This document shows positions 1 to 7,649 of a DNA stretch of 64,000 nt, piece after piece; within the stretch, counting starts at the first letter, position 1, and each line of letters begins with the position of its first letter. The position numbers and the translations under genes were made by a program. The notes below the pieces were generated by a model that was given only the letters and a program-made list of their open reading frames with translations, did no database searches and was not told where the DNA came from. The DNA is from Halomonas sp. QHL1 (GTDB taxonomy: Bacteria > Pseudomonadota > Gammaproteobacteria > Pseudomonadales > Halomonadaceae): the NCBI RefSeq assembly GCF_001882345.1, contig NZ_MINL01000001.1, positions 1,697,705-1,761,704 on the forward strand, given 5' to 3'.

Positions 1-1054
1 CCATCAGTTGCAGCCAGAACCCTTCCCAGGCTAAAGCGCGAGGCAGCGGCGCAATATCCGGCCCCAGCAGCAGCGGAAAAGCCACCATGAGATACCCCAG
101 CTGTGCCACGGTGGACGAAGCAACCAAGGTTTTAAGTGAATCAGTGCGCCAGGCTAGCAACCCGCCCCATACAATCGCCAGCATGCCAAGCCAGGCGATT
201 ACACGCGGGGCGTAGAAAGTATCAGGGAGCAGAATGCTCCACAGCTGCAGCAGCATAAACAGCGACGCCTTGATCACCAGCGCTGCATGCAGCGAGCTCA
301 CCGGTGTCCAGGCATTCTCATGAACGGGGGTGAGCCAGGCATGCAGAGGAAACAGCGCGGCTTTTAAGGCTAACCCAGCGCCGATCAGCGCAGCAGCGAA
401 CCACGCCACCGGCCCTGGCTCTATTACCTCTGCCAAGCCCTGCAAATCCAACCGGCCCCAGTGGCCTAAAATCAGCGCCACCCCAAGTAGATAGGTTAGC
501 GAGCCCACCAGCGCCAACAGCAAATAGCGCATTCCCGCCACTAGCGCGGGCACCTTCCCCGATAGCATCAGCATGCCGACTGCCGCCAGCCCCATCAGCT
601 CCAGCCCGGCATAAAGGGTCAATAGATCGGTGGCCAGCCAGATTAACGAGAGCGCACTAAGCACCACGCCCATAAGAGGCCACAGCCAGCGTGCCAACGG
701 CCCGGTTTCGCTTAAGCGCAGATACCCTGGTGTATAGAGCGCTGCCGCAACGCCGATCACCTGGGTCATTAACAGCAACAGCACACTCAGCCCGTTTAGG
801 CGCAGCGACAGATGAATATCGGCTATTTCCCACTGCCAGCGCAGTAGTCCCGCTTGGTCATAAGCAGATAGCAGCACCAGCCCAGAGGCCAATACCGGCA
901 CACTGGCTAGCACAACGGGCCATGCACGTTTAGGAGGAAATAGTGCTGCAAGCGTGCCCAGTAGTAGCGGCAAGCCAAGCGCGGCTAACAGCGCCCAGTG
1001 AGTATGGAGAAGGGGTGCAAAGGTGCTATCAAAAAGGCCAAAGCGCCAGATCAT
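1..1054 (-). CDS. Proton-conducting membrane transporter subunit (NuoM/MrpD family), 3' part cut by window edge
   Basis: This is the N-terminal 351 residues of a NuoL/M/N-type antiporter subunit; the gene runs off the left edge. Many hydrophobic helices are visible. The family's charged residues are present: the membrane Glu in LELMGL (about residue 152), Lys in LALKAALFPLHAWL (about 231), and Lys in LVIKAS (about 262). Family members move H+ or Na+ across the inner membrane in Mrp antiporters, complex I or membrane hydrogenases. The start ATG overlaps the stop of the upstream gene by 4 bp (ATGA, 1051-1054), so the two are translationally coupled. Whether this is Mrp, a hydrogenase-like complex or an orphan module cannot be decided because the downstream genes are outside the window. 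Confidence 0.8.
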   Translation of the reverse strand, partial: MIWRFGLFDSTFAPLLHTHWALLAALGLPLLLGTLAALFPPKRAWPVVLASVPVLASGLVLLSAYDQAGLLRWQWEIADIHLSLRLNGLSVLLLLMTQVIGVAAALYTPGYLRLSETGPLARWLWPLMGVVLSALSLIWLATDLLTLYAGLELMGLAAVGMLMLSGKVPALVAGMRYLLLALVGSLTYLLGVALILGHWGRLDLQGLAEVIEPGPVAWFAAALIGAGLALKAALFPLHAWLTPVHENAWTPVSSLHAALVIKASLFMLLQLWSILLPDTFYAPRVIAWLGMLAIVWGGLLAWRTDSLKTLVASSTVAQLGYLMVAFPLLLGPDIAPLPRALAWEGFWLQLM

Positions 1055-1731
1055 GTGACGCCTTCCCTGGGCTCGCCGTCAGGCCCCAAGGCCTCGACAC
1101 CTTCCAGATGCAAAAGCTGCCTAATCAGCAAAGCGCCGAGCATCGACCCAAGCCAGGCAACTAACAACCCCACACTAATTAACGCCTGGGCAGCCGCCGA
1201 GGTGCCCGCCACGCCAGCCAGCAGCATAAACACCCCCGAGCCAAGCAGATTAAACGCCAGCAGCCGACGCAGCAGATGGCGGTGCAACGCAAACGCCCCT
1301 AAGGCACAGGCGGCAATCAGCACCCCAGCAAGCAGCAGCGGATGCTCTGAAGGTGAGAACGCCATGTCGACTATTACATAACGAATCGCTGCGCCGACCA
1401 TCACAAACCAGGCCAGCGCCAACAGCAAACGTATGGCCGATCGCGACCAGGGTTCGCTAAAGGTATCGCGCTTGAGACGGGAAGAAGTACCCGGCAAAAA
1501 GCGGCCCAGGGCATAAAAAAAGCACAGCCCTGTTAGCACAACGCCCAACAGCAGCTCGGCAACTACAAGCCAGGGAGCGCCAAGTTGCCACCACGCTAAT
1601 GTCATGGCGATAGCAAAGGCCACAAAGGAGCAGCAAGCGCGCACCAGGTGGCGATCAAACAGACACACTAGCGCCGACGCCGTGAGGAACAGCGCCAGCA
1701 GCACTTCTATCGCATCAAAGGAAGCTATCAT
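1051..1731 (-). CDS. Fused DUF4040 (MbhD/MrpB-like) and NuoK/MrpC-like membrane protein
   Basis: A 226-residue, highly hydrophobic protein. Residues about 5-75 resemble the DUF4040/MbhD domain of Mrp antiporters and membrane hydrogenases (three helices, with a motif like ELLLGVVLTGL). Residues about 125-215 resemble the three-helix NuoK/MrpC subunit (HLLRRLLAFNLLGSGV and AQALISVGLLVAWL). In most Mrp systems these are separate polypeptides or are joined differently, so the fusion is unusual. It overlaps the downstream NuoM-like gene by 4 bp and lies 40 bp after the esterase gene. It probably supplies the small core subunits of the same transporter. The domain assignment is by eye and moderate in certainty. 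Confidence 0.6.
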   Translation of the reverse strand: MIASFDAIEVLLALFLTASALVCLFDRHLVRACCSFVAFAIAMTLAWWQLGAPWLVVAELLLGVVLTGLCFFYALGRFLPGTSSRLKRDTFSEPWSRSAIRLLLALAWFVMVGAAIRYVIVDMAFSPSEHPLLLAGVLIAACALGAFALHRHLLRRLLAFNLLGSGVFMLLAGVAGTSAAAQALISVGLLVAWLGSMLGALLIRQLLHLEGVEALGPDGEPREGVT

Positions 1732-1771
1732 TCGTTTTCGCTACATCCTTGCATCGGTCACGAATAGGCGC

Positions 1772-2437
1772 TTAGTTTAGGCGAGCACTCAGCCATTTGC
1801 CGATATCATTCACCTGCTGGGGGCAGAGCGCATGGGCCATGGGGTATTGGCGGTAGTTGACCGCGTAGCCCATCTCTTTTAAACGGTCGGCGCCACTGCG
1901 ACCCAGGCTTTCAGGCACAATGGGGTCAAAGTTACCGTGTTGTACTTCTATAGGGATCTGACGATTGGCTTCCGCAAGGTCGATATTGTCGGCGGTGGCG
2001 AAGTAAGTCGACATAGCCAATAAGCCCCCTAGCGGCGCGGGGAAAGTCAGCGCGGCGTGGTAGGCAACAGCCCCCCCTTGCGAAAAGCCTGCCACAATAA
2101 TGCGTTGGCTATCGATGCCTTGGTCGATCTGCTCTTGAATCAGCGCTTGGATTCGCTCAGCAGATTGCTTGAGTTGGCGCTCATCAACCCGACGCCCTAA
2201 ATCCATGGCTAAAATATCGTACCAGGCGGGCATTACCATGCCGCCATTAATCGTCACCGGCAGGCGTGGCGCATGGGGCATGATAAAGCGCACGCGTGAA
2301 TCTTTGGGCAGCGCTAATGCGGGCACCAAGGGTTCAAAATCGTGTCCATCCGCGCCTAAGCCGTGAATAATAAACACACAGGCATCGGCGGGTTGACCAT
2401 CTTTCGGCTCAATAATCAGTTCGCCAGGAGCAGTCAT
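1772..2437 (-). CDS. Alpha/beta-hydrolase carboxylesterase (phospholipase/carboxylesterase family)
   Basis: A cytosolic alpha/beta hydrolase of about 221 residues in the small carboxylesterase/acyl-protein-thioesterase group. It shows the oxyanion region HGLGADG, the nucleophile elbow GFSQGG, an acid in FDPIVP, and the catalytic His in PMAHALCP near the C-terminus. The frame stays open to 2500. The ATG at 2437 is preferred because an AAGGA ribosome site lies about 10 nt before it, and the conserved fold begins just after it (MTAPGELIIEP). It probably cleaves short acyl esters; the natural substrate is unknown. It is co-oriented with the membrane module downstream and the permease upstream. 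Confidence 0.85.
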   Translation of the reverse strand: MTAPGELIIEPKDGQPADACVFIIHGLGADGHDFEPLVPALALPKDSRVRFIMPHAPRLPVTINGGMVMPAWYDILAMDLGRRVDERQLKQSAERIQALIQEQIDQGIDSQRIIVAGFSQGGAVAYHAALTFPAPLGGLLAMSTYFATADNIDLAEANRQIPIEVQHGNFDPIVPESLGRSGADRLKEMGYAVNYRQYPMAHALCPQQVNDIGKWLSARLN

Positions 2438-2527
2438 GACATCGTATTCCTTATTCAAAAAGGGCCACCCTAGCGCAAACCCGCGTTTACAGCGAGCCAT
2501 GGCGTGTTTAAAAAGGTCACGCCACGT

Positions 2528-4303
2528 TTAAAAGGGCCACACGAGGGGAATCAAAACGAGCGCTATGATGCCAGTCAGTATATTTAATCCACCGCCCAAA
2601 CGTAGAAAATCGCTCACCCGGTAACCGCCTGGGCCATACACCATCAGGTTGGTTTGATAGCCGATGGGGGTTAAAAAGCTCGCCGAGGCGGCAAACATGA
2701 CCGCTACCACATAGGGCATAGGACTCACGCCCAAGCTCTCGGCCGCGCTCATCACTACCGGGAAAATAATCACCGCCGCTGCGTTATTGGTCACCAGCTC
2801 GGTTAGCAGCGCAACCACGCAGTAAGTGCCGATTAACAGCAGCAATGGATTCCCTGCCACTAAGGTGAGCACCCCACCAGCCATAGCCTCGGCGGCACCG
2901 GAGCTCTGCAGTGCCGCCCCCACCCCGAAAGATGCGGCAATGGTGAGCAGTACCTGGGTATCCAGGCCACGCTTGGCGGCGCCCACCGAACAGCAGCCCG
3001 TGAGTAGCGCCAACGCCGCCCCCAGCATGGCGGCGTTGAGCATGCTCAGCACCCCGAAGGCGGCGAGCAGTACGGCGCCTAACAGCAAGCCCCACGCTAG
3101 CGGCGCTTTCTCATGGATCGGTCGCGCCGCGCCATTTAGCTCGCTGATCAGCAAAAAGTCCCGTGACTGACGGTGCCGCTCAATAAACGGCGGCCGCGCC
3201 TCCAGCAACAGCACGTCAGCGGGCTGCAGCCGCACTTGGCCCAGATTGCCCTTAACCCGCTCGCCGCCACGGCAGATCGCCAGTACCGCTGCCCCATAAA
3301 GGGTTCTGAAGTGGCCATCGCGAATACGCTGGCCAATAAACTGGCACTGGTTGGAGACCACCGCCTCAACCAAGCGGCGCTCTTTGAACTCTTTCTCCAA
3401 ACTGGAGGTGTCATCTCGGGAAGGAATTAAGCCACGAATTTGCTGCAACTCTACCGCCGCATCAGAGGTGCCCGCAAACACCAGCCGATCGCCGCCTTTG
3501 AGCTGCTCGCCAGGTCCTACAACGCTGACCACGTTTCCCGCACGTTCAATCTCAACCAGAAACAGCTCCTGCAGGTGACGTAGCCCCGCCTCTTCGACAG
3601 TGCGATCCACCAGCACTCCCGCTGGGTCGACCTCCATTTCGATAGTGAACTCGCGGGGGTTGGCAAACGCATTGGCCAACCCCTCCCTAGCGGGCAACAA
3701 ACGTGGCCCCAATAAAATGAGATAGGCAAGTCCTACGACAGCTACGGGAACACCCACCCAGGCCAAATCCAATAGGCCCATGCCAAGCTCTGGGTGGCGC
3801 TCCAGCAGCAGCCCATGCACCACCAAGTTAGTGCTGGTACCAAATAGCGTAATGGTGCCACCGAGGATAGAGGCGAAACTAAGCGGCATTAGCAGCCGCT
3901 GGGGAGACAAGCGCAGTCGACGGCTCCAGCTCATTACCGCAGGAATATAGGTAGCAACAACCGGGGTATTATTGACAAAGCCGCTAAGCGAGGCCACCGG
4001 TAAAAGCAGGCGAACCAGCGCGCCTCGCTCACTTTTTGGCCGTTTGAGCACATAGCGAATAATCAGATCGATGCCGCCGGTTTCGCGAATGCTGGCCACT
4101 AGCACATACATAAACGCGACGGTAAACAGACCGCCATTGGAGAAGCCCCCCAGCGCCTGTTGTGGGTCAATCACGCCCAGCGTCATCAATAAAATAACCG
4201 CGCCCAGCAAGATAATATCCGGCCCCAGGCGTGAAAAGGCCATCAACGGGAAGATGGTGAGCACCACCCCGACCGCTATCCAAGCATCCAGCGACATAAC
4301 CAC
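2528..4303 (-). CDS. SLC13/DASS-type permease with two RCK_C (TrkA-C) domains
   Basis: A 591-residue inner-membrane carrier of the divalent-anion/Na+ symporter group. The paired helix-hairpin signatures are visible: FVNNTPVVA (109-117) with GTSTNLVVHG (155-164) in the first half, and LVTNNAAAVI with GYQTNLMVYGPGGY in the second. Between the halves, about residues 220-390, are two TrkA-C/RCK_C-like domains (for example VLVDRTVEEAGLRHL). This architecture is common in bacterial sulfate- or dicarboxylate-type permeases. The substrate cannot be told from sequence. The upstream 136 bp should hold its promoter. Confidence 0.85.
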   Translation of the reverse strand: MVMSLDAWIAVGVVLTIFPLMAFSRLGPDIILLGAVILLMTLGVIDPQQALGGFSNGGLFTVAFMYVLVASIRETGGIDLIIRYVLKRPKSERGALVRLLLPVASLSGFVNNTPVVATYIPAVMSWSRRLRLSPQRLLMPLSFASILGGTITLFGTSTNLVVHGLLLERHPELGMGLLDLAWVGVPVAVVGLAYLILLGPRLLPAREGLANAFANPREFTIEMEVDPAGVLVDRTVEEAGLRHLQELFLVEIERAGNVVSVVGPGEQLKGGDRLVFAGTSDAAVELQQIRGLIPSRDDTSSLEKEFKERRLVEAVVSNQCQFIGQRIRDGHFRTLYGAAVLAICRGGERVKGNLGQVRLQPADVLLLEARPPFIERHRQSRDFLLISELNGAARPIHEKAPLAWGLLLGAVLLAAFGVLSMLNAAMLGAALALLTGCCSVGAAKRGLDTQVLLTIAASFGVGAALQSSGAAEAMAGGVLTLVAGNPLLLLIGTYCVVALLTELVTNNAAAVIIFPVVMSAAESLGVSPMPYVVAVMFAASASFLTPIGYQTNLMVYGPGGYRVSDFLRLGGGLNILTGIIALVLIPLVWPF

Positions 4304-4442
4304 GACATCCTTAACTAATAAGCATGGTGGTAGTGTGAGGCCAACCTTATATTCTAAAAAGTTATTTTTAGAAACATTTAAAGATCAAAATGGAATACAA
4401 GAGTGTAAGGCGTGAGTATCGTCTTAATCATACAGACACAAA

Positions 4443-4465
4443 AAACCCCGCACTTGGCGGGGTTT
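4443..4465 (-). terminator. Rho-independent terminator of the cold-shock gene
   Basis: Read on the minus strand, AAACCCCGC and GCGGGG form a GC-rich stem around CAAGT, followed by a run of T. It lies about 55 bp after the stop of the cold-shock gene. Confidence 0.85.
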
Positions 4466-4521
4466 CCTGGTCAATCAACGCTAGGCGATGATTGCTAACA
4501 TCTCAATGCTTAAGAATTAAC

Positions 4522-4725
4522 TTAAACTACTTTGATGTTAGAAGCCTGAAGGCCTTTTTTACCCTGGGTGACGTCGAAGGAAACCTTCTGGCCGTCTTGC
4601 AGGGATTTGAAGCCTTCTGCCTGAATTTCTGAGAAATGCGCGAACAGGTCGTCGCCATTGTCATCAGGAGAAATAAAGCCGAAACCTTTAGTGTCGTTGA
4701 ACCACTTAACGGTACCAGTTGCCAT
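4522..4725 (-). CDS. cspA: CspA-family cold-shock protein
   Basis: A 67-residue single cold-shock domain, the normal length for the family. It contains the RNA-binding motifs KGFGFI (RNP1) and DLFAHF (RNP2). The function is RNA chaperone activity or antitermination. The leader between the start and the next gene upstream is about 230 nt, compatible with the long structured 5' UTR typical of cspA genes. A weak promoter candidate (TTGACG followed by an AT-rich block) lies near 4860-4900 on the minus strand. Which csp paralogue it is, and whether it is cold-induced, cannot be told. Confidence 0.95.
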   Translation of the reverse strand: MATGTVKWFNDTKGFGFISPDDNGDDLFAHFSEIQAEGFKSLQDGQKVSFDVTQGKKGLQASNIKVV

Positions 4726-4925
4726 GATCGAAATCCTCGATGTTGCTAATTAAACCGGGAAATACCCGAATTGCAGTGGGTATAACAAGAGACTTTCACC
4801 AGATTTAACGCTACTAGAGGCGCTTCTATACTGCTGACAACGTTCGACTTGCTAACCAACTGGCGACATTTTGCGCTTAACCACCCTCCTCCGTCAACAC
4901 CCCCATAAAACTTGGTATAGAAGGT

Positions 4926-4951
4926 ATAAAAGTGGGCGGCTACTGCCGCCC
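4926..4951 (-). terminator. Terminator after the methyltransferase gene
   Basis: A perfect 7-bp stem GGGCGGC/GCCGCCC (4934-4951) with a TACT loop is followed on the minus strand by ACTTTTA. It lies 11 bp after the stop at 4962. The T tract is short, so termination may be partial. Confidence 0.7.
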
Positions 4952-4961
4952 TATCACCAAA

Positions 4962-5798
4962 CTAACGCGTAATAACAACCTCCAGATATTCCGAAGGCAC
5001 AACCATGGTGCCGTCCGCGGCGCGATTGTGCGCGTCGATCAGGGTGATCATATCCGCGCGCAGTGCCTGCCCAGCCTCTGCATCCAGAGCCTCAAAGGCC
5101 TTTACTGTCGGCCCGTAGTAGGTGCTGAATACGTCCAGCCAATGTTGCGGCGACTGGTAGCGGAAGGTGAAATGCCGTGGCTGGGCTTCAATCGCCTGCA
5201 CATATGGGCCGAACTGCGCATCGAGAAACTCTCGCGTGCCCCAGGCCGCTGAGGAGTTTACTCCCGTTGGCGGTGGCAGGTAGCCCCCGACGGTCTTAAA
5301 CAACTGGCCGATAAAGCTCGCGGGGGTCCAATTTGCCAAACCAATCTTGCCGCCAGGCTTACACACTCGGCGCAGCTCCGAAGCGGATTGAACTTGATTG
5401 GGCGTGAACATCACTCCGTAAGTGGAGATCACGTTGTCAAAAGTGTTGTCGGCGAACGGCAGATTCTCGGCATCTGCCGTCTGATAGTCGATCGCCAGTC
5501 CTTCCACTTCAGCACGCTTGGCAGATTTAGCTAGCAATGCATCGACATAGTCGGTGGAGACAACCTTGCAAAAACGCCGGGCTGCAGCCAGCGAGGCATT
5601 GCCGTTACCACCAGCAACGTCAAGCACAGACTGACCGGCACGCAGATCCATGGCTTCGCATAGTTGTTCGCCCACGATCTGCAGGGTGACACCGATGCGC
5701 GCATAGTCACCGGCACCCCAGACCGCTTGCTGCTTGGCCTTGATCGCTGTGTAATCGGGAGTGGCGACCTTCGGTTCGGGTGAGGTAGATAAATTCAT
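4962..5798 (-). CDS. SAM-dependent class I methyltransferase
   Basis: A soluble 278-residue protein with a Rossmann-type methyltransferase core. Motif I is VLDVAGGNGNAS (about residues 59-70), motif II is the acidic STDYVDALL, and the Methyltransf_11/UbiE-like segment NLPFADNTFDNVISTYG (motif IV region) follows. The C-terminal part (about 175-278) does not match a named domain by eye. The start has a good AAGGAG site 7 nt upstream. The substrate is unknown. The gene lies 169 bp downstream of the winged-helix/TPR regulator on the same strand, so it may be that regulator's target. Confidence 0.8.
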   Translation of the reverse strand: MNLSTSPEPKVATPDYTAIKAKQQAVWGAGDYARIGVTLQIVGEQLCEAMDLRAGQSVLDVAGGNGNASLAAARRFCKVVSTDYVDALLAKSAKRAEVEGLAIDYQTADAENLPFADNTFDNVISTYGVMFTPNQVQSASELRRVCKPGGKIGLANWTPASFIGQLFKTVGGYLPPPTGVNSSAAWGTREFLDAQFGPYVQAIEAQPRHFTFRYQSPQHWLDVFSTYYGPTVKAFEALDAEAGQALRADMITLIDAHNRAADGTMVVPSEYLEVVITR

Positions 5799-5967
5799 GG
5801 CTGGACTCCTTTGGTTTGTTATGGAGGAACCGTCGAAAAAAACGTCTTGGTGGACGCCCTCTGAACGGTAAACCCAGCCTAAGCAACGCCACCGTTTCTA
5901 GCTTGTGAACCTTATGGAAATTGACGGGGGATTGTGTGGCGATATCGTGGTGTGTTTGTGGCGGTGA

Positions 5968-7500
5968 CTACAACGCCATCAGCCGGGCACCATGCTTTTG
6001 CCCGACCAGGGCGACCACCTGCTCGGGTGACAGATCGGGTTTAATACGGTAAGCATCGTCCAGCACTTGGCGCGCAAGGACATGTCGGCCAGTGAGCCGA
6101 TGGGTGGCGGCCAGAACGATGCGCGGCATATAGCAGCGATCACTACGCTGACAGGCCAATTCGGCCTGCTCGCGGGCGGCGTCGCAGTCCCCGAGAAGCA
6201 AGTGAGCAACGGCGAGCACCGAGCCCCAAATCGACAGACGGCTGTCGAGCGGGCTGATGCGAATACCGTGGCGCAGATGAACTATCGCTTCACTGGGGCG
6301 CTTGCCAACCAGGTACGCTGAACCCAATGCAGCCCAGGCTTGGGCGTTGGCCGGTTTGAGCTCCACGGCATTACGCAGAATTGGTAAAGCGCGGTCAGAA
6401 TAGCCGATATCGGCAAGCGCGCAGCCAGCAAAACCAAGCACGATTGAGTCGTTGCTGTCGAGCTCCAACGCCCGCTCAGCGACCTCCAGCGCCTCCGCCC
6501 AGGCTTGCTCGCGGTCGCTCATTAGGTCAAAGCGATGCCCCAGACCGCGCACTAGCGAGAGATAGGCCGCTGCCAGCGCGAACCCTGGTTCCAGTTGCCA
6601 ACTTCGCCGCAGGAGATTCGCCGCCACCGAAAAGGACTCGTGATGCCAGCCCTGCATCGCCAGGATTCCACTGGCCTGTAGGTAAAGTTGACGTGCGCTA
6701 TGCTCACCATCGATGGTGCATACCGTGCGATAAATAGCGCGGTTCAATTGTGGTTCCAGCTTGGCGATAATGGCGAGCACAGCAGCATTGAGGACCTCGC
6801 AAAACGGCGCGGCCAGCGTGAAGGTCTCAGCCCAAAGGCGAAAACCGGACTTGGCATCGGCCAAATGAACGGTGATGCGCACACGCTCAGCGCCATTATC
6901 AGGCCAGGCTTGTACGCTACCTTCCAGTACGTAGTCGACTCCTAGCGCCTCGTAAAACCCACGTGCGGTTGGCGTCACAGAGCGGTCAACGTAATAACCG
7001 CCCCGGGCGCTCAGTCGCAGTAACGGTATTCGCGTAAGGATGGAATTCAATTCCCCGGTTAGCGCGTCAGCGAAGCGGACCAGCTCGGGCGTATCGGCAA
7101 GAGCGTGCAGCGGAAGGATGAGCAGAGAAGGGTAGTCGCTACCTGCAGGCGCAGTGGCGACGGGCGAGGGCCGGGTTGGCGTTTCATCGTCGGAGTCAGT
7201 GACCTTCGCGGTGAAGCGGAAACCACGACTGCGCACCGTTTTGATTAAGCTCTGGGTAGTGCCGCTGTCGCCCAGCGCACGTCTCGCCTGCTTGATACAG
7301 GAGCCGACAGTCGCATCAGAGACGATCCGCCCTGCCCACACGGCCTCAATTAGTTCGTCGCGGCTGAAGACCCGGTCTGGGTGGTGGGCGAAATGCTCAA
7401 TCAGATCGAACACCATCGGTTCCACTCGACGCAACTCGCCGAGCCGACGCAGCTCGTAGCGCGCCGGATCAAGCTCGAAGTCATCAAACCTTAGGGTCAT
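5968..7500 (-). CDS. Winged-helix (OmpR/CadC-type) regulator with TPR-rich C-terminus
   Basis: A 510-residue protein. Residues 1-100 form an OmpR/PhoB-type winged helix (PMVFDLIEHFAHHPDRVFSRDELIEAVW, then SLIKTVRSRGFRF). Residues about 120-260 resemble the CadC/adenylate-cyclase-associated sensor fold (LLILPLHALAD, RLSARGGYYVDRS). Residues about 280-500 are TPR-like helical repeats (NAQAWAALGSAYLVGKRPSEAI). No transmembrane helix separates the domains, unlike CadC, so it should be cytosolic. The ATG at 7500 follows two copies of a TCAG(G)AATTCACT repeat that may be its own binding sites. The signal sensed is unknown; the neighbouring methyltransferase is the likeliest target. Confidence 0.8.
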   Translation of the reverse strand: MTLRFDDFELDPARYELRRLGELRRVEPMVFDLIEHFAHHPDRVFSRDELIEAVWAGRIVSDATVGSCIKQARRALGDSGTTQSLIKTVRSRGFRFTAKVTDSDDETPTRPSPVATAPAGSDYPSLLILPLHALADTPELVRFADALTGELNSILTRIPLLRLSARGGYYVDRSVTPTARGFYEALGVDYVLEGSVQAWPDNGAERVRITVHLADAKSGFRLWAETFTLAAPFCEVLNAAVLAIIAKLEPQLNRAIYRTVCTIDGEHSARQLYLQASGILAMQGWHHESFSVAANLLRRSWQLEPGFALAAAYLSLVRGLGHRFDLMSDREQAWAEALEVAERALELDSNDSIVLGFAGCALADIGYSDRALPILRNAVELKPANAQAWAALGSAYLVGKRPSEAIVHLRHGIRISPLDSRLSIWGSVLAVAHLLLGDCDAAREQAELACQRSDRCYMPRIVLAATHRLTGRHVLARQVLDDAYRIKPDLSPEQVVALVGQKHGARLMAL

Positions 7501-7514
7501 GGCGTTACGCCGTT

Positions 7515-7562
7515 TCAGGAATTCACTGATTGCTCTGGATTAGAGTATGGTCAGAATTCACT
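7515..7562. promoter_or_regulatory. Direct repeat TCAG(G)AATTCACT x2 upstream of the winged-helix regulator
   Basis: GAATTCACT occurs at 7519-7527 and 7554-7562, exactly 35 bp apart, each preceded by TCAG (one copy has an extra G). They lie 18 to 62 bp upstream of the regulator start. Tandem direct repeats are the usual binding geometry of OmpR-type winged-helix proteins, so autoregulation is plausible. The wider stretch 7501-7649 is otherwise AT-rich and shows no clear terminator for the GMC dehydrogenase gene that ends at 7650. Confidence 0.4.
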
Positions 7563-7649
7563 AAAGCCGTTAATAGCCAAAATAAATATAAAAATATCAA
7601 TGCGCAATCAAAAAGCTAACGGAAATTGAACCACCTCTGCTGCCACTCC

